Positions 17,006 to 24,962 of a stretch of 51,910 nt of DNA are shown here, piece after piece. Position numbers and translations under genes: made by a program. Numbering within the stretch: the stretch's first letter is position 1; every line of letters starts with the position of its first letter. The stretch is from assembly GCA_038043285.1 (NCBI GenBank), contig JBBTCJ010000107.1, forward strand, positions 1-51,910, written 5' to 3'. The notes below the pieces were generated by a model, which was given only the letters and a program-made list of their open reading frames with translations, searched no databases and was not told the DNA's origin. This DNA comes from JBBTCJ01 sp038043285. GTDB taxonomy: Bacteria; Planctomycetota; Phycisphaerae; UBA1845.

Positions 17006-19315
17006 TTGAATCGGAATCTTGTCCATCGCTCGTTCACGATTTTCGCCCTGCTGACCGCGACGGTTGCGCCGGCGCGAGGCGGTACGTTTCAGGACGCGGG
17101 CAGACCCATTGTGGCGGTGCGGGTGGCGGGTCTGTCGCGTACGCCGGAGGCCTTCGCCAAGGACGTGGCAGGCTTGCACGTTGGAGACCCATCCGACAAA
17201 ACGAAACTCGAGGAGGCCGTGGCGCGGCTGATCCGCACCGGGCGCTTCATTTCGGTGGACTACCGCGTCGAGGACGCCGAGGGCGGCGTGGACGTGATCT
17301 TCGACGTTCGCGAACAGGCGACCGTCGCGGTGATCCGCACGGAAGGGAACAAGTATTACGCTGAGAAGAAGCTTCTTGCCGAGGTTGACCAGAAAAAGGA
17401 CCGCCCCGTCGACTGGTTTGCGGTGCGCGACGGGCGGGAGTCGATCCTTCGATTGTATCGAGAGGCCGGGTTCCCCAACGTTGCGGTGGCGTTCGACGAA
17501 AAGAGGGTGCAGCAACGGGGTGAGCTGGTCTACGAAATCGACGAGGGCAAGCGGGTCCGGGTGCGGAAAATCCTGTTCGAGGGAAACCCGTCACTGACCC
17601 GCCGCGAGCTTAAGGGCGAGATCGAGACCGAGACGGCGTTCTGGTTCATCCGAACGGGCGCGTTTGATCCCGACGTCGCGGAGGCCGACGCCGGGCGGAT
17701 TCAAAACTACTACCGAGACCAGGGGTTCCTCGACGCGAAGGTCGCCTTCCGCACGGAATCGAAACCGGACGGCGAAAGTCTGTGGGTCACGTTTTCTGTC
17801 GAGGAAGGCGTCCGCTACCGCATCGAGAACATCACGTTCGAGGGCAACGCCGCGCTGTCGGTCGAGGAGCTTTCCACCCTGATCCGTTCGAAGGTTGACG
17901 AAGTCGTCAAGCGGCCCACGGTCGACGCCGACGCCAAGGCTGTCCAGACGCGGTACGGGGAATTGGGCTACATCTACGCGACGGTTCGCCCCGTACGAAT
18001 ATTTTCCGACACCCCGGAGCGGGTTCGCATTACGATTCAAACGACCGAGGGCGAACAGTTTCACGTCGGGCGAATCGGCGTGCGCGGCAATGCCCGCACC
18101 AAGGACAAGGTCGTCCGCCGGGCGTTGAACCTCTACCCGCCCGATGATTTGTTCAATCTGACCGAGGCCAAGGACGCCGAGCGAAGGCTGCTCGAAACCC
18201 GCATCTTCTCCGCGGCCAAGGTGATTCCCGTCGGCGACCAACCCGGCGTCCGCGACGCGATCATCGACGTGACGGAGACGGAAAAGGTCGGCGATTTCCT
18301 GTTCGGCGTGGGCATCACCAGCAACAGCGGGCTGGTGGGTTCCGTGGTGCTGGACCTTCAGAACTTTGACATCTCCGATCGGCCGAGGAATCTCTCGGAG
18401 CTGTTCAAGCTTCGCGCCTTCCAGGGGGCCGGGCAGCGTCTGCGGATCGAGCTTCAGCCTGGTTCGGAGGTCAGCCGGTACCGCATCGACTTCACCGAGC
18501 CGTATTTGTTCGATAAGCCGATTCGTTTTGACAGCAGCGTGTACCTGTTTGAGCGAGGCCGCGACGGATACGACGAAGGCCGGGTCGGAAGCCTGTGGAG
18601 CCTCGGAAAACGCTTCGAAAAGGGGATCCTGCGCGGGTGGTCCGGCGAGGTCGCGTTTCGCTCGGAGATCGTCGACGTCGACGACGTGAACCTCTTCGCC
18701 TCGGGTGACATCCGGGACGTCCAGGGAAGCAATTGGCTGGGGTCGGTCAAGGGTTCGTTGGTCCGGGACAGGACGGATAGCCGGTTCGTGCCCACGACGG
18801 GCGATCGGTTGCGGCTGAGCTACGAGCAGTTCTACGGCGACCACTTTTTCGGGAAGATCGGCGGCGAATACAACCGGTTCCACACCTTGGCCGTCGATCG
18901 ACTGGACCGCAAGCACGTGTTCCACTGGTGGACCGAGGGCGGCGGCGTCGCCGGCGACGCACCGGTCTTCGAGCGTTATTATGCAGGCGGGACCGGTTCG
19001 ATCCGGGGGTTCGCTTACCGCGGAATCGGTGAACGCGACGGCATCGATCGGAACAACGTCGGCGGCGACTACCTGATCCTCCTCGGCGGAGAATACAGCT
19101 ACCCCTTGTACGGCAAGATGCTTCGCGGGCATGTTTTCCTGGACACCGGGACGGCCGGGGCGGGGGCGTACCGGGGCGCGGTCGGGACCGGCGTGCGGTT
19201 CACGTTGGACCTGCTTGGTCCCTTGCCGATCGAACTGAATCTGGCCATGCCCGTCGCCGGCGATGCCGACGACGACGAACAGATCTTCAGCTTCGTTGTC
19301 GGGAGCGTGTTCTAG
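17006..19315 (+). CDS. bamA: Outer-membrane protein assembly factor BamA
   Basis: Omp85 protein that folds beta-barrels into the outer membrane. A signal peptide (about 1-24, FTIFALLTATVAPARG) is followed by five POTRA domains, each recognisable by its strand-turn motif (VAVRVAGL, VIRTEGNKYY, ILFEGNPSL, ITFEGNAAL, IGVRGNART), then a 16-strand-type barrel. The loop-6 signature is SIRGFAYRG (canonical VRGF) near residue 665, and the C-terminus ends in Phe (FSFVVGSVF). Start chosen: TTG at 17006, which gives a normal signal peptide and lies downstream of the predicted promoter. A GTG at 16934 keeps the same frame but would sit at the transcription start. First gene of the outer-membrane run. Confidence 0.95.
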   Translation: MNRNLVHRSFTIFALLTATVAPARGGTFQDAGRPIVAVRVAGLSRTPEAFAKDVAGLHVGDPSDKTKLEEAVARLIRTGRFISVDYRVEDAEGGVDVIFDVREQATVAVIRTEGNKYYAEKKLLAEVDQKKDRPVDWFAVRDGRESILRLYREAGFPNVAVAFDEKRVQQRGELVYEIDEGKRVRVRKILFEGNPSLTRRELKGEIETETAFWFIRTGAFDPDVAEADAGRIQNYYRDQGFLDAKVAFRTESKPDGESLWVTFSVEEGVRYRIENITFEGNAALSVEELSTLIRSKVDEVVKRPTVDADAKAVQTRYGELGYIYATVRPVRIFSDTPERVRITIQTTEGEQFHVGRIGVRGNARTKDKVVRRALNLYPPDDLFNLTEAKDAERRLLETRIFSAAKVIPVGDQPGVRDAIIDVTETEKVGDFLFGVGITSNSGLVGSVVLDLQNFDISDRPRNLSELFKLRAFQGAGQRLRIELQPGSEVSRYRIDFTEPYLFDKPIRFDSSVYLFERGRDGYDEGRVGSLWSLGKRFEKGILRGWSGEVAFRSEIVDVDDVNLFASGDIRDVQGSNWLGSVKGSLVRDRTDSRFVPTTGDRLRLSYEQFYGDHFFGKIGGEYNRFHTLAVDRLDRKHVFHWWTEGGGVAGDAPVFERYYAGGTGSIRGFAYRGIGERDGIDRNNVGGDYLILLGGEYSYPLYGKMLRGHVFLDTGTAGAGAYRGAVGTGVRFTLDLLGPLPIELNLAMPVAGDADDDEQIFSFVVGSVF

Positions 19316-19359
19316 CGGTGCGACACGGCGATTTTTCGGGTACGAAGCGGCAAACCGTA

Positions 19360-19379
19360 CCGCGACCATCAGAGAGCGG
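19360..19379 (+). repeat. Short hairpin repeat, diverged copy
   Basis: CCGCGACCATCAGAGAGCGG, preceded by CCGTA-type flank and followed by CCTGCAAAGCTGG. The copy at 46281-46300 continues in nearly the same way, so homology runs about 40 nt. Lies in the 222-nt gap between bamA and skp. Confidence 0.6.
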
Positions 19380-19537
19380 CCTGCAAAGCTGGAAACATGA
19401 CGGCCGGCGGAACGAGGTTAACCCGAAGAAACAAGCATGTCGGACCACACGATTGGTCTAGGAAACAAGGAAAGGGACGCACCGCCGTCAGTCCCAGTGG
19501 GGCGAATTGGACGGCGGAAGTTCTTGAGGAACAAGGC

Positions 19538-20212
19538 ATGAGGACATTCACGACGATGGGCGCGATGGTAGCCGCATTGGCCGCCGCGGGCGGGGCGTAC
19601 GCGGCGGAGAAGGCCGGCGTGGTCAACATTCCGGTCGTTTCCGAGCGCTACGCAAAGACCACCGATCTGGAAGCCCAGTTCGACGCGACGCGGCAGCGAC
19701 TCAGCAAGCAGAAGGACGAGCAGCAGGACCGGATCAACCGCCTGAAGCGATCGCTCCAGGAGGAACTCAAGCCGGGTACGGCGGAGTTTGAGATCCGCAA
19801 GAAGGAAATCGCTTTCGCGGAGGCGGAGCTGCAGTGGTTCGTCGAGACCGAGGGACAGAAGGTCGAGCGCGGTCTGGCGCAATCGTTGCGGATCATCTAC
19901 GAGGACATTCAGGCAATCGTCCGCGAGATCGCCATCGAAAAGAAGCTTGGTCTGGTGCTGGCCGGCGACCAGCTTCCCGCGGAGGTGCCGGACTCTCCGA
20001 CGCAGGTCCGGCAGCACATCCTGCTGCAAAAAGTGCTCTATTGGAGCGCTGACGTGGACATCACGGAAGAGGTGGTCACGCGATTGAACGCCCGTTACAA
20101 GGCGTCGCAACCGGCGGGAACTGGCAATCCGCAGCCGGCGCCGCCCTCAGGCGGCGGCAAGCCCAACCGCGACGAGCGCGGTCCCGAATCGCAGCGCGAT
20201 CGGCAGCGATGA
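19538..20212 (+). CDS. skp: OmpH/Skp-family periplasmic chaperone
   Basis: A 224-aa protein with signal peptide (GAMVAALAAAGGAYA) and a long charged coiled coil (about 45-140: QFDATRQRLSKQKDEQQDRI onwards), the form of Skp, which holds unfolded outer-membrane proteins for BamA. Residues 140-185 (ALVREIAIEKKLGLVLAGDQ-type stretch) match the C-terminal part of OmpH. A Pro/Gly/Arg-rich tail is extra. The ATG at 19538 has GAGGA about 8 nt upstream; the open frame starts earlier without a matching sequence. Placed between bamA and lpxD, as in many Gram-negatives, and overlapping lpxD by ATGA. Confidence 0.87.
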   Translation: MRTFTTMGAMVAALAAAGGAYAAEKAGVVNIPVVSERYAKTTDLEAQFDATRQRLSKQKDEQQDRINRLKRSLQEELKPGTAEFEIRKKEIAFAEAELQWFVETEGQKVERGLAQSLRIIYEDIQAIVREIAIEKKLGLVLAGDQLPAEVPDSPTQVRQHILLQKVLYWSADVDITEEVVTRLNARYKASQPAGTGNPQPAPPSGGGKPNRDERGPESQRDRQR

Positions 20213-21252
20213 GCGTCTCCTACACCATCGTCGAGTTGGCGGAGATCGTCGGTGGAACGGTTCGCGGCGAGTCGGCCGGGCGTATTGACGGCATCAACGA
20301 CGTGTCCGAGGCGACGCCGACGCAGGCGACGTGGGTGCTTCGTCCGGGATATGCGGAGAAGCTGTCGGCAAGTCGCGCCGGCGTGGTCCTCGTCGCATCG
20401 GACTTCGGCCCCACGCCCATGCCCGCCATTCTTTGCACGAACATGGAACGGGCCGTGGCCCAATTGCTCGGCGCGTTTGCCCGGCCGATTTCCGAACCGG
20501 CGAAGGGCGTCCACCCGACCGCAGTAATTGACCCCGCTGCTGGCGTTGGCCGGGACGTCGCCATCGGGCCGAACGTGGTGATGGAAGGCGACGTTCGCGT
20601 CGGGCGGGGTTGCAAGCTCTACGCCGGCGTGTTCCTCGGACGGGGTGCGGCGATCGGCGACGGATGTGTGTTGTGGCCGAACGTCGTTGTTCGCGACGGC
20701 TGTATCCTCGGAGATCGCGTCATCATCCATTCCAACGCGGTCATCGGCACCGACGGATTCGGCTACTATTTCGACGGCTGCCTGCGGAAGATCCCGCACG
20801 TCGGAGCCGTCCGGATCGAGGACGACGTGGAAATCGGCGCTTGCAGTTGCGTGGATCGCGCGAAGTTCGGCTTTACGATCGTCGGCCGGGGCACCAAGAT
20901 TGATAACCTGGTCCAGATCGGCCATAATGTCCGCGTCGGTGCGGATTGCGTCCTGGCGGGGCAGGTGGGCGTGTCCGGCAGCGTTCGCATCGGCGATGGC
21001 TGCGCCTTCGGCGGCCAAGCAGGTGCCGTCGACAATGTGTCCATCGCCGGAGGTACGCAGCTTGGCGCCAGGTCGCTGGTGACGCGCGACGTGCCGACGG
21101 GTACGACGATGTCCGGCTGGCCTTTGCAGGAGCTTCCCCGGGCCATGCGGACGCAGGCCTTGATCTTGCGCCTCCCCGAACTCGCCGCCCAGGTCAAGGA
21201 GCTTGCCGCGCGGGTGCAGAAGCTTGAGTCCACAACACACGATAGCTCGTGA
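20209..21252 (+). CDS. lpxD: UDP-3-O-acylglucosamine N-acyltransferase
   Basis: Third step of lipid A synthesis: adds the amide-linked acyl chain to UDP-3-O-acyl-GlcN using acyl-ACP. N-terminal uridine-binding domain (about 1-100) followed by a left-handed beta-helix of hexapeptide repeats. GTDGFGYYFDG and DNLVQIGHNV with catalytic His239 are in place. A C-terminal helix (residues 325-345) completes 347 aa. Coupled to skp (ATGA overlap) and overlapping lpxC/fabZ by about 29 nt. Confidence 0.97.
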   Translation: MSVSYTIVELAEIVGGTVRGESAGRIDGINDVSEATPTQATWVLRPGYAEKLSASRAGVVLVASDFGPTPMPAILCTNMERAVAQLLGAFARPISEPAKGVHPTAVIDPAAGVGRDVAIGPNVVMEGDVRVGRGCKLYAGVFLGRGAAIGDGCVLWPNVVVRDGCILGDRVIIHSNAVIGTDGFGYYFDGCLRKIPHVGAVRIEDDVEIGACSCVDRAKFGFTIVGRGTKIDNLVQIGHNVRVGADCVLAGQVGVSGSVRIGDGCAFGGQAGAVDNVSIAGGTQLGARSLVTRDVPTGTTMSGWPLQELPRAMRTQALILRLPELAAQVKELAARVQKLESTTHDSS

Positions 21253-22543
21253 CGTCGAACTGGAAGGCCGGGGCTTGTTCACCGGCGAGCCGGTCTTGAT
21301 GCGCGTTCGCCCCGCCCCGCCCAACTCGGGCATCTGTTTTGTGCGCACGGATCAGAATCCTCCGGTTCGGATCAGCGCCGTCGTCGAAAACGTCTCCAAG
21401 CGCGCCCGGCGGACGTCGCTGCGCAACGGCACGGTGGCGATCGAAACGGTGGAACACTGCCTCAGCGCCTGCGCGGGTTTGAACCTTGACAACCTGCAAA
21501 TCGAGCTGAACGCCAATGAACTTCCCGGCGCCGACGGCAGCAGTCTGGCGTTTGTGAATGCCCTTCGCTCCGGGGGTGTTCGCGAGCAGGATTGTCCGCG
21601 CTCGCCGTACGTCATCGCCGATGTCGTTCGCGTGGTGGAGGGCGATTCGGAGTTGATCGCCTTGCCGCCGCTGGATCCGAACGCCAACGCCCTGGAACTC
21701 GCTTATGACCTGGATTACGGAGCGGGCAATCCCATCGGACGGCAGAGCTACCGCACGCAGATCACGCCGGAGACCTTCGAGGCCAACATCGCGCCGGCCC
21801 GAACGTTTGTGCTCGCCCACGAGGCGGACGAACTTCGCGCCGCGGGTCTGGGAACGCACCTGGGTTACGACGACATACTCGTGTTCGGCGACGCCGGGCC
21901 GATCGAGAATCGACTCCGCTTTCCGGACGAATGCGTGCGGCACAAGGTTCTCGACCTGCTGGGCGATCTGACGCTGTTTGGTCGTCCCCTGGTCGGTCGG
22001 GTGTACGCCCGCCGCAGCGGGCATTCGCTCAATCACGCCATCGTTCGCGCGTTGCGCAGCCAGGAGGAGTCGAAGCGTCGGGAGGTCGCCTTTCGCCGCC
22101 GACCCGCGATCGACGTGCAACGGGTTCAGCGCATCCTTCCTCACCGCTACCCGTTCCTGATGGTGGACCGGATCATGGAGATCGAGGGAACCAAGCGCGT
22201 CGTGGGGTTGAAGAACGTCACCATCAACGAGGCGTTTTTCCAGGGGCACTATCCGGGCGATCCGATCATGCCCGGCGTGCTCATCATCGAGGCGCTCGCC
22301 CAGGTCGGCGGCATCCTGCTTAGCCAGGCGTTGGAGCACAAGGGCAAGGTGGCGGTACTGTTGAGTCTGGACAGGGTCAAGTTCCGCCGGGCGGTGCGGC
22401 CCGGAGATCAATTGCTGTTGGAGGTGGAGTCGGTCCGCGTGAAATCGTCCACCGGGCACGTGCGCGGCGTCGCCCGGGTCGGCGACCAGCTCGTCGCCGA
22501 GGCCGAGATCAAGTTCATTCTGACCGACGCGGAGCCGCTCTGA
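21224..22543 (+). CDS. lpxC/fabZ: LpxC-FabZ fusion: deacetylase / 3-hydroxyacyl-ACP dehydratase
   Basis: The N-terminal half is the zinc deacetylase of the committed lipid A step: TVEHCLSA (Glu77, zinc His78) and RHKVLDLLGD (zinc His240 and Asp244). The C-terminal part, from about residue 300, is a FabZ hot-dog dehydratase: ILPHRYPFLMVDR and GHYPGDPIMPG with catalytic His342 and Glu356. One polypeptide thus links hydroxyacyl-ACP use in lipid A to fatty acid elongation; this fusion is known in Planctomycetes and Bacteroidetes. Start: TTG at 21224 aligns exactly with the usual M-x-x-Q-x-T-L start of LpxC, although it lies within lpxD; TTG at 21203 is the alternative. 439 aa. Confidence 0.95.
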   Translation: MSPQHTIARDVELEGRGLFTGEPVLMRVRPAPPNSGICFVRTDQNPPVRISAVVENVSKRARRTSLRNGTVAIETVEHCLSACAGLNLDNLQIELNANELPGADGSSLAFVNALRSGGVREQDCPRSPYVIADVVRVVEGDSELIALPPLDPNANALELAYDLDYGAGNPIGRQSYRTQITPETFEANIAPARTFVLAHEADELRAAGLGTHLGYDDILVFGDAGPIENRLRFPDECVRHKVLDLLGDLTLFGRPLVGRVYARRSGHSLNHAIVRALRSQEESKRREVAFRRRPAIDVQRVQRILPHRYPFLMVDRIMEIEGTKRVVGLKNVTINEAFFQGHYPGDPIMPGVLIIEALAQVGGILLSQALEHKGKVAVLLSLDRVKFRRAVRPGDQLLLEVESVRVKSSTGHVRGVARVGDQLVAEAEIKFILTDAEPL

Positions 22544-22578
22544 CCTACGCGGAGTGATCTGGTTATGCGAGAGGTCCA

Positions 22579-23664
22579 TTGACAGTGAGCATTCATCCAT
22601 CCGCCGTCGTTCACCCCGACGCTCGAATCGGCGCCAACGTCGAGATCGGCGCGTTCGCCTACGTCGGTGGGAACGTGACCCTCGCCGCCGGTTGCCGTAT
22701 TCACCACCATGCGACGGTGGACGGACACACCACCCTGGGCGAGCGCTGTGAGGCGTTTCCTCAGGCGGTCCTCGGCGCTCCGCCGCAAGATGTGAAGTTT
22801 CGCGGCGAGAAAACAACGCTCGAAATCGGCTCGGACAACATCTTCCGCGAGATGGTGACGGCCCATCCCGGAACCGGCAACGGCGGCGGAATCACGCGCA
22901 TCGGCGACAAGAATCTCTTCCTCATCGGCGTGCACGTCGCCCACGACTGCTGCATCGGCAGCCGCTGCATCCTGGCCAACTACGTCCAGCTCGCAGGGCA
23001 CGTCCACTTGCAGGACAACGTCAACATGGGCGGGCACAGCGCCGTGCACCACTTCGTCACCGTGGGTCGGCATGCCTTCATCGGGGGGATGACGCGGGTG
23101 GCGGCCGACGTGCCCCCGTTCGTGGTCATGGTGGCGGCCCGCGGAACGCGCTCGGAAATCCGCATGATCAACGGCGTCGGGTTGCAGCGGAGCGGATTCA
23201 GCAGCGAGGACATTGGTGAATTGAAGGCCGCGTTCATGGAACTGTTTTCGCGTCGAGCCCGGATGAGCGGCGTGCCCATGCGCGACCGCGTTGAAACGCT
23301 GCTCGCCGACCCGTCGCTCACCAGTCACGCCCGCGAACTGTGCGAGTTTCTCCTGCGCTCGTTCGCCCACGGGAGGCATGGGCGATATCTTGAATCGTTG
23401 CGTGCGGATGCGGTGCATCGCCCCACCTGGCGACCCGACGCGGCGTACACCCTGACGGTCAACGTCGTCGGCCGGGGCGTGGTCCATCGCGCCGCGGCAA
23501 GGCGCGACGGCGACCCGCGTCCGGCGGTCGAGTTGACCGCCCAGGCCGAAGCCGGTTGGGCCTTCGTCGGTTGGAACGGAAATCTACGCGGGAAAAAGAA
23601 TCCCGAATGCGTCGTGCTCGACGACCACAAGACCATCGACGCGACGTTCTCTCCGCTTCGGTAG
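22579..23664 (+). CDS. lpxA: LpxA acyltransferase with C-terminal InlB-repeat-like domain
   Basis: First step of lipid A synthesis, O-acylation of UDP-GlcNAc. Residues 1-275 are a full LpxA: hexapeptide beta-helix from IHPSAVVHPDARIG, NIFREMVTAHPGT, catalytic His122 in VAHDCCIGSRC, LAGHV and the C-terminal helical domain ending RYLESLR. Residues about 288-361 are foreign to LpxA: YTLTVNVVGRG, VELTAQAEAGWAFVGWNG and KTIDATF match the divergent InlB B-repeat (Listeria-Bacteroides repeat) normally found on secreted or surface proteins. The frame is uninterrupted. Start TTG at 22579, or GTG at 22585, which gives the typical M-S-I-H-P; both follow GAGAGG. Confidence 0.92.
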   Translation: MTVSIHPSAVVHPDARIGANVEIGAFAYVGGNVTLAAGCRIHHHATVDGHTTLGERCEAFPQAVLGAPPQDVKFRGEKTTLEIGSDNIFREMVTAHPGTGNGGGITRIGDKNLFLIGVHVAHDCCIGSRCILANYVQLAGHVHLQDNVNMGGHSAVHHFVTVGRHAFIGGMTRVAADVPPFVVMVAARGTRSEIRMINGVGLQRSGFSSEDIGELKAAFMELFSRRARMSGVPMRDRVETLLADPSLTSHARELCEFLLRSFAHGRHGRYLESLRADAVHRPTWRPDAAYTLTVNVVGRGVVHRAAARRDGDPRPAVELTAQAEAGWAFVGWNGNLRGKKNPECVVLDDHKTIDATFSPLR

Positions 23665-23780
23665 TTTCGTGAGTTATGTAGTTCGGCTCTGGTCAGAGCG
23701 GCGACCATGAGGGAACGGTTGGAGATTCAGCGAGGTGGGCTGCCTCCTTGCGGGCGGTTCGGTTCGGATAAGTTGCTTCG

Positions 23781-24839
23781 ATGATGAATCCCTACGCTAG
23801 TCTCTCCCAGCCCGAGAACCTCGAACAGAGCATTCTGCGCGTCGCAGTCGTCGGCGCGGGACGGATGGGCAAGCACCACGCCCGGGTCTACTCCCAGCTT
23901 CCCGGCTGCCGACTCGTCGCGGTAATCGACAAAGACCTGGAACGGGCGGGCGCCGTCGCCTCGGAGTTCGGCGGCAAGCCCTTCTCGCGCATGGAGGATC
24001 TCGCTACGGACCTTGACGCCGCGAGCGTCGCGGTTCCCACGGTCTATCATGCGGAAACCGCGATTCCCCTGCTTCAGCGCGGCGTCGCCGTGCTGGTGGA
24101 GAAACCCCTCGCCCCGGACGCCGCGGCCGCCCGATCGCTGGTGGAGGCGTCGCGCAAGCATGGGCGACTGTTGCAGGTCGGACACTCCGAACGATTCAAC
24201 CCCGTCGTGCAGGCCATGCTGCGGATGGAGGTCTCGCCCAAGTTCGTGGAGGCGCAGCGCATCAGCCCGTTTACCTTCCGCAGCGCCGACATCGGCGTGG
24301 TGTTTGACATGATGATTCACGACCTGGACATCGTGCTGCACCTCGCGGGCCGATCGGAGTGCGCCGTGGACGCGGTCGGCGTGAACGTGCTGGGTCGGCA
24401 CGAAGACATCGCCAACGCCCGCCTGCGCTTCGCAGACGGCATGGTCGCCAACCTCACCGCCTCGCGCCTGGCCCTGAAAACCGAACGACGAATCCGCGTG
24501 TTCTGCCCGACGGCGTATCTTTCGATGGATTACCAGTCGAAGTCGGGGATTGCCATTAAGTTGGCCGACAACATCGACCTGATTCGCATGGCCAAGGAAC
24601 GGAATTTCGAAGACCTTTCACAAATGGCTGGGGTGGACTTCGGATCGATGATGAAGATCGAACCGCTCCAGGTGGACAACGTGGAGCCTCTGCGGGCGGA
24701 AATCTCCGCGTTTCTCGATTCGGTTCGATCCGGACAGGATACCGGCGTCACCGCCGCCGAAGGCCTCGCGGCCGTCGAACTGGCGGAGCGGATCACCCGC
24801 GCGGTGCGCGAGCAGGGATGGGGATTGAGCCTGCCATAA
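23781..24839 (+). CDS. Gfo/Idh/MocA-family sugar-nucleotide oxidoreductase
   Basis: NAD(P)-dependent dehydrogenase, 352 aa. Rossmann motif VAVVGAGRMGKHHA at about 20-33, then the family EKPLA motif (catalytic Lys) and a HDLDIVLHL segment with the conserved His in the C-terminal alpha/beta domain. Lying directly after lpxA, it is a candidate GnnA, the UDP-GlcNAc 3-dehydrogenase that starts GlcNAc3N formation for amide-linked lipid A in Acidithiobacillus and Leptospira. No GnnB-type aminotransferase is adjacent, so the substrate is open. ATG-ATG start. Bases 23698-23718, just upstream, hold a diverged copy of the short hairpin repeat. Confidence 0.88.
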   Translation: MMNPYASLSQPENLEQSILRVAVVGAGRMGKHHARVYSQLPGCRLVAVIDKDLERAGAVASEFGGKPFSRMEDLATDLDAASVAVPTVYHAETAIPLLQRGVAVLVEKPLAPDAAAARSLVEASRKHGRLLQVGHSERFNPVVQAMLRMEVSPKFVEAQRISPFTFRSADIGVVFDMMIHDLDIVLHLAGRSECAVDAVGVNVLGRHEDIANARLRFADGMVANLTASRLALKTERRIRVFCPTAYLSMDYQSKSGIAIKLADNIDLIRMAKERNFEDLSQMAGVDFGSMMKIEPLQVDNVEPLRAEISAFLDSVRSGQDTGVTAAEGLAAVELAERITRAVREQGWGLSLP

Positions 24840-24962
24840 TATGACCACGCGGTGTTCCGATCAGCGCCACCGGCGGCAGCCCGCGATCTGGTTGTGGGAC
24901 GTCACCGCGCTGGCGCCCGGTGCTCTGAAACGCGACGCCCGCGTTGCTCCCCATCCCGCCAT

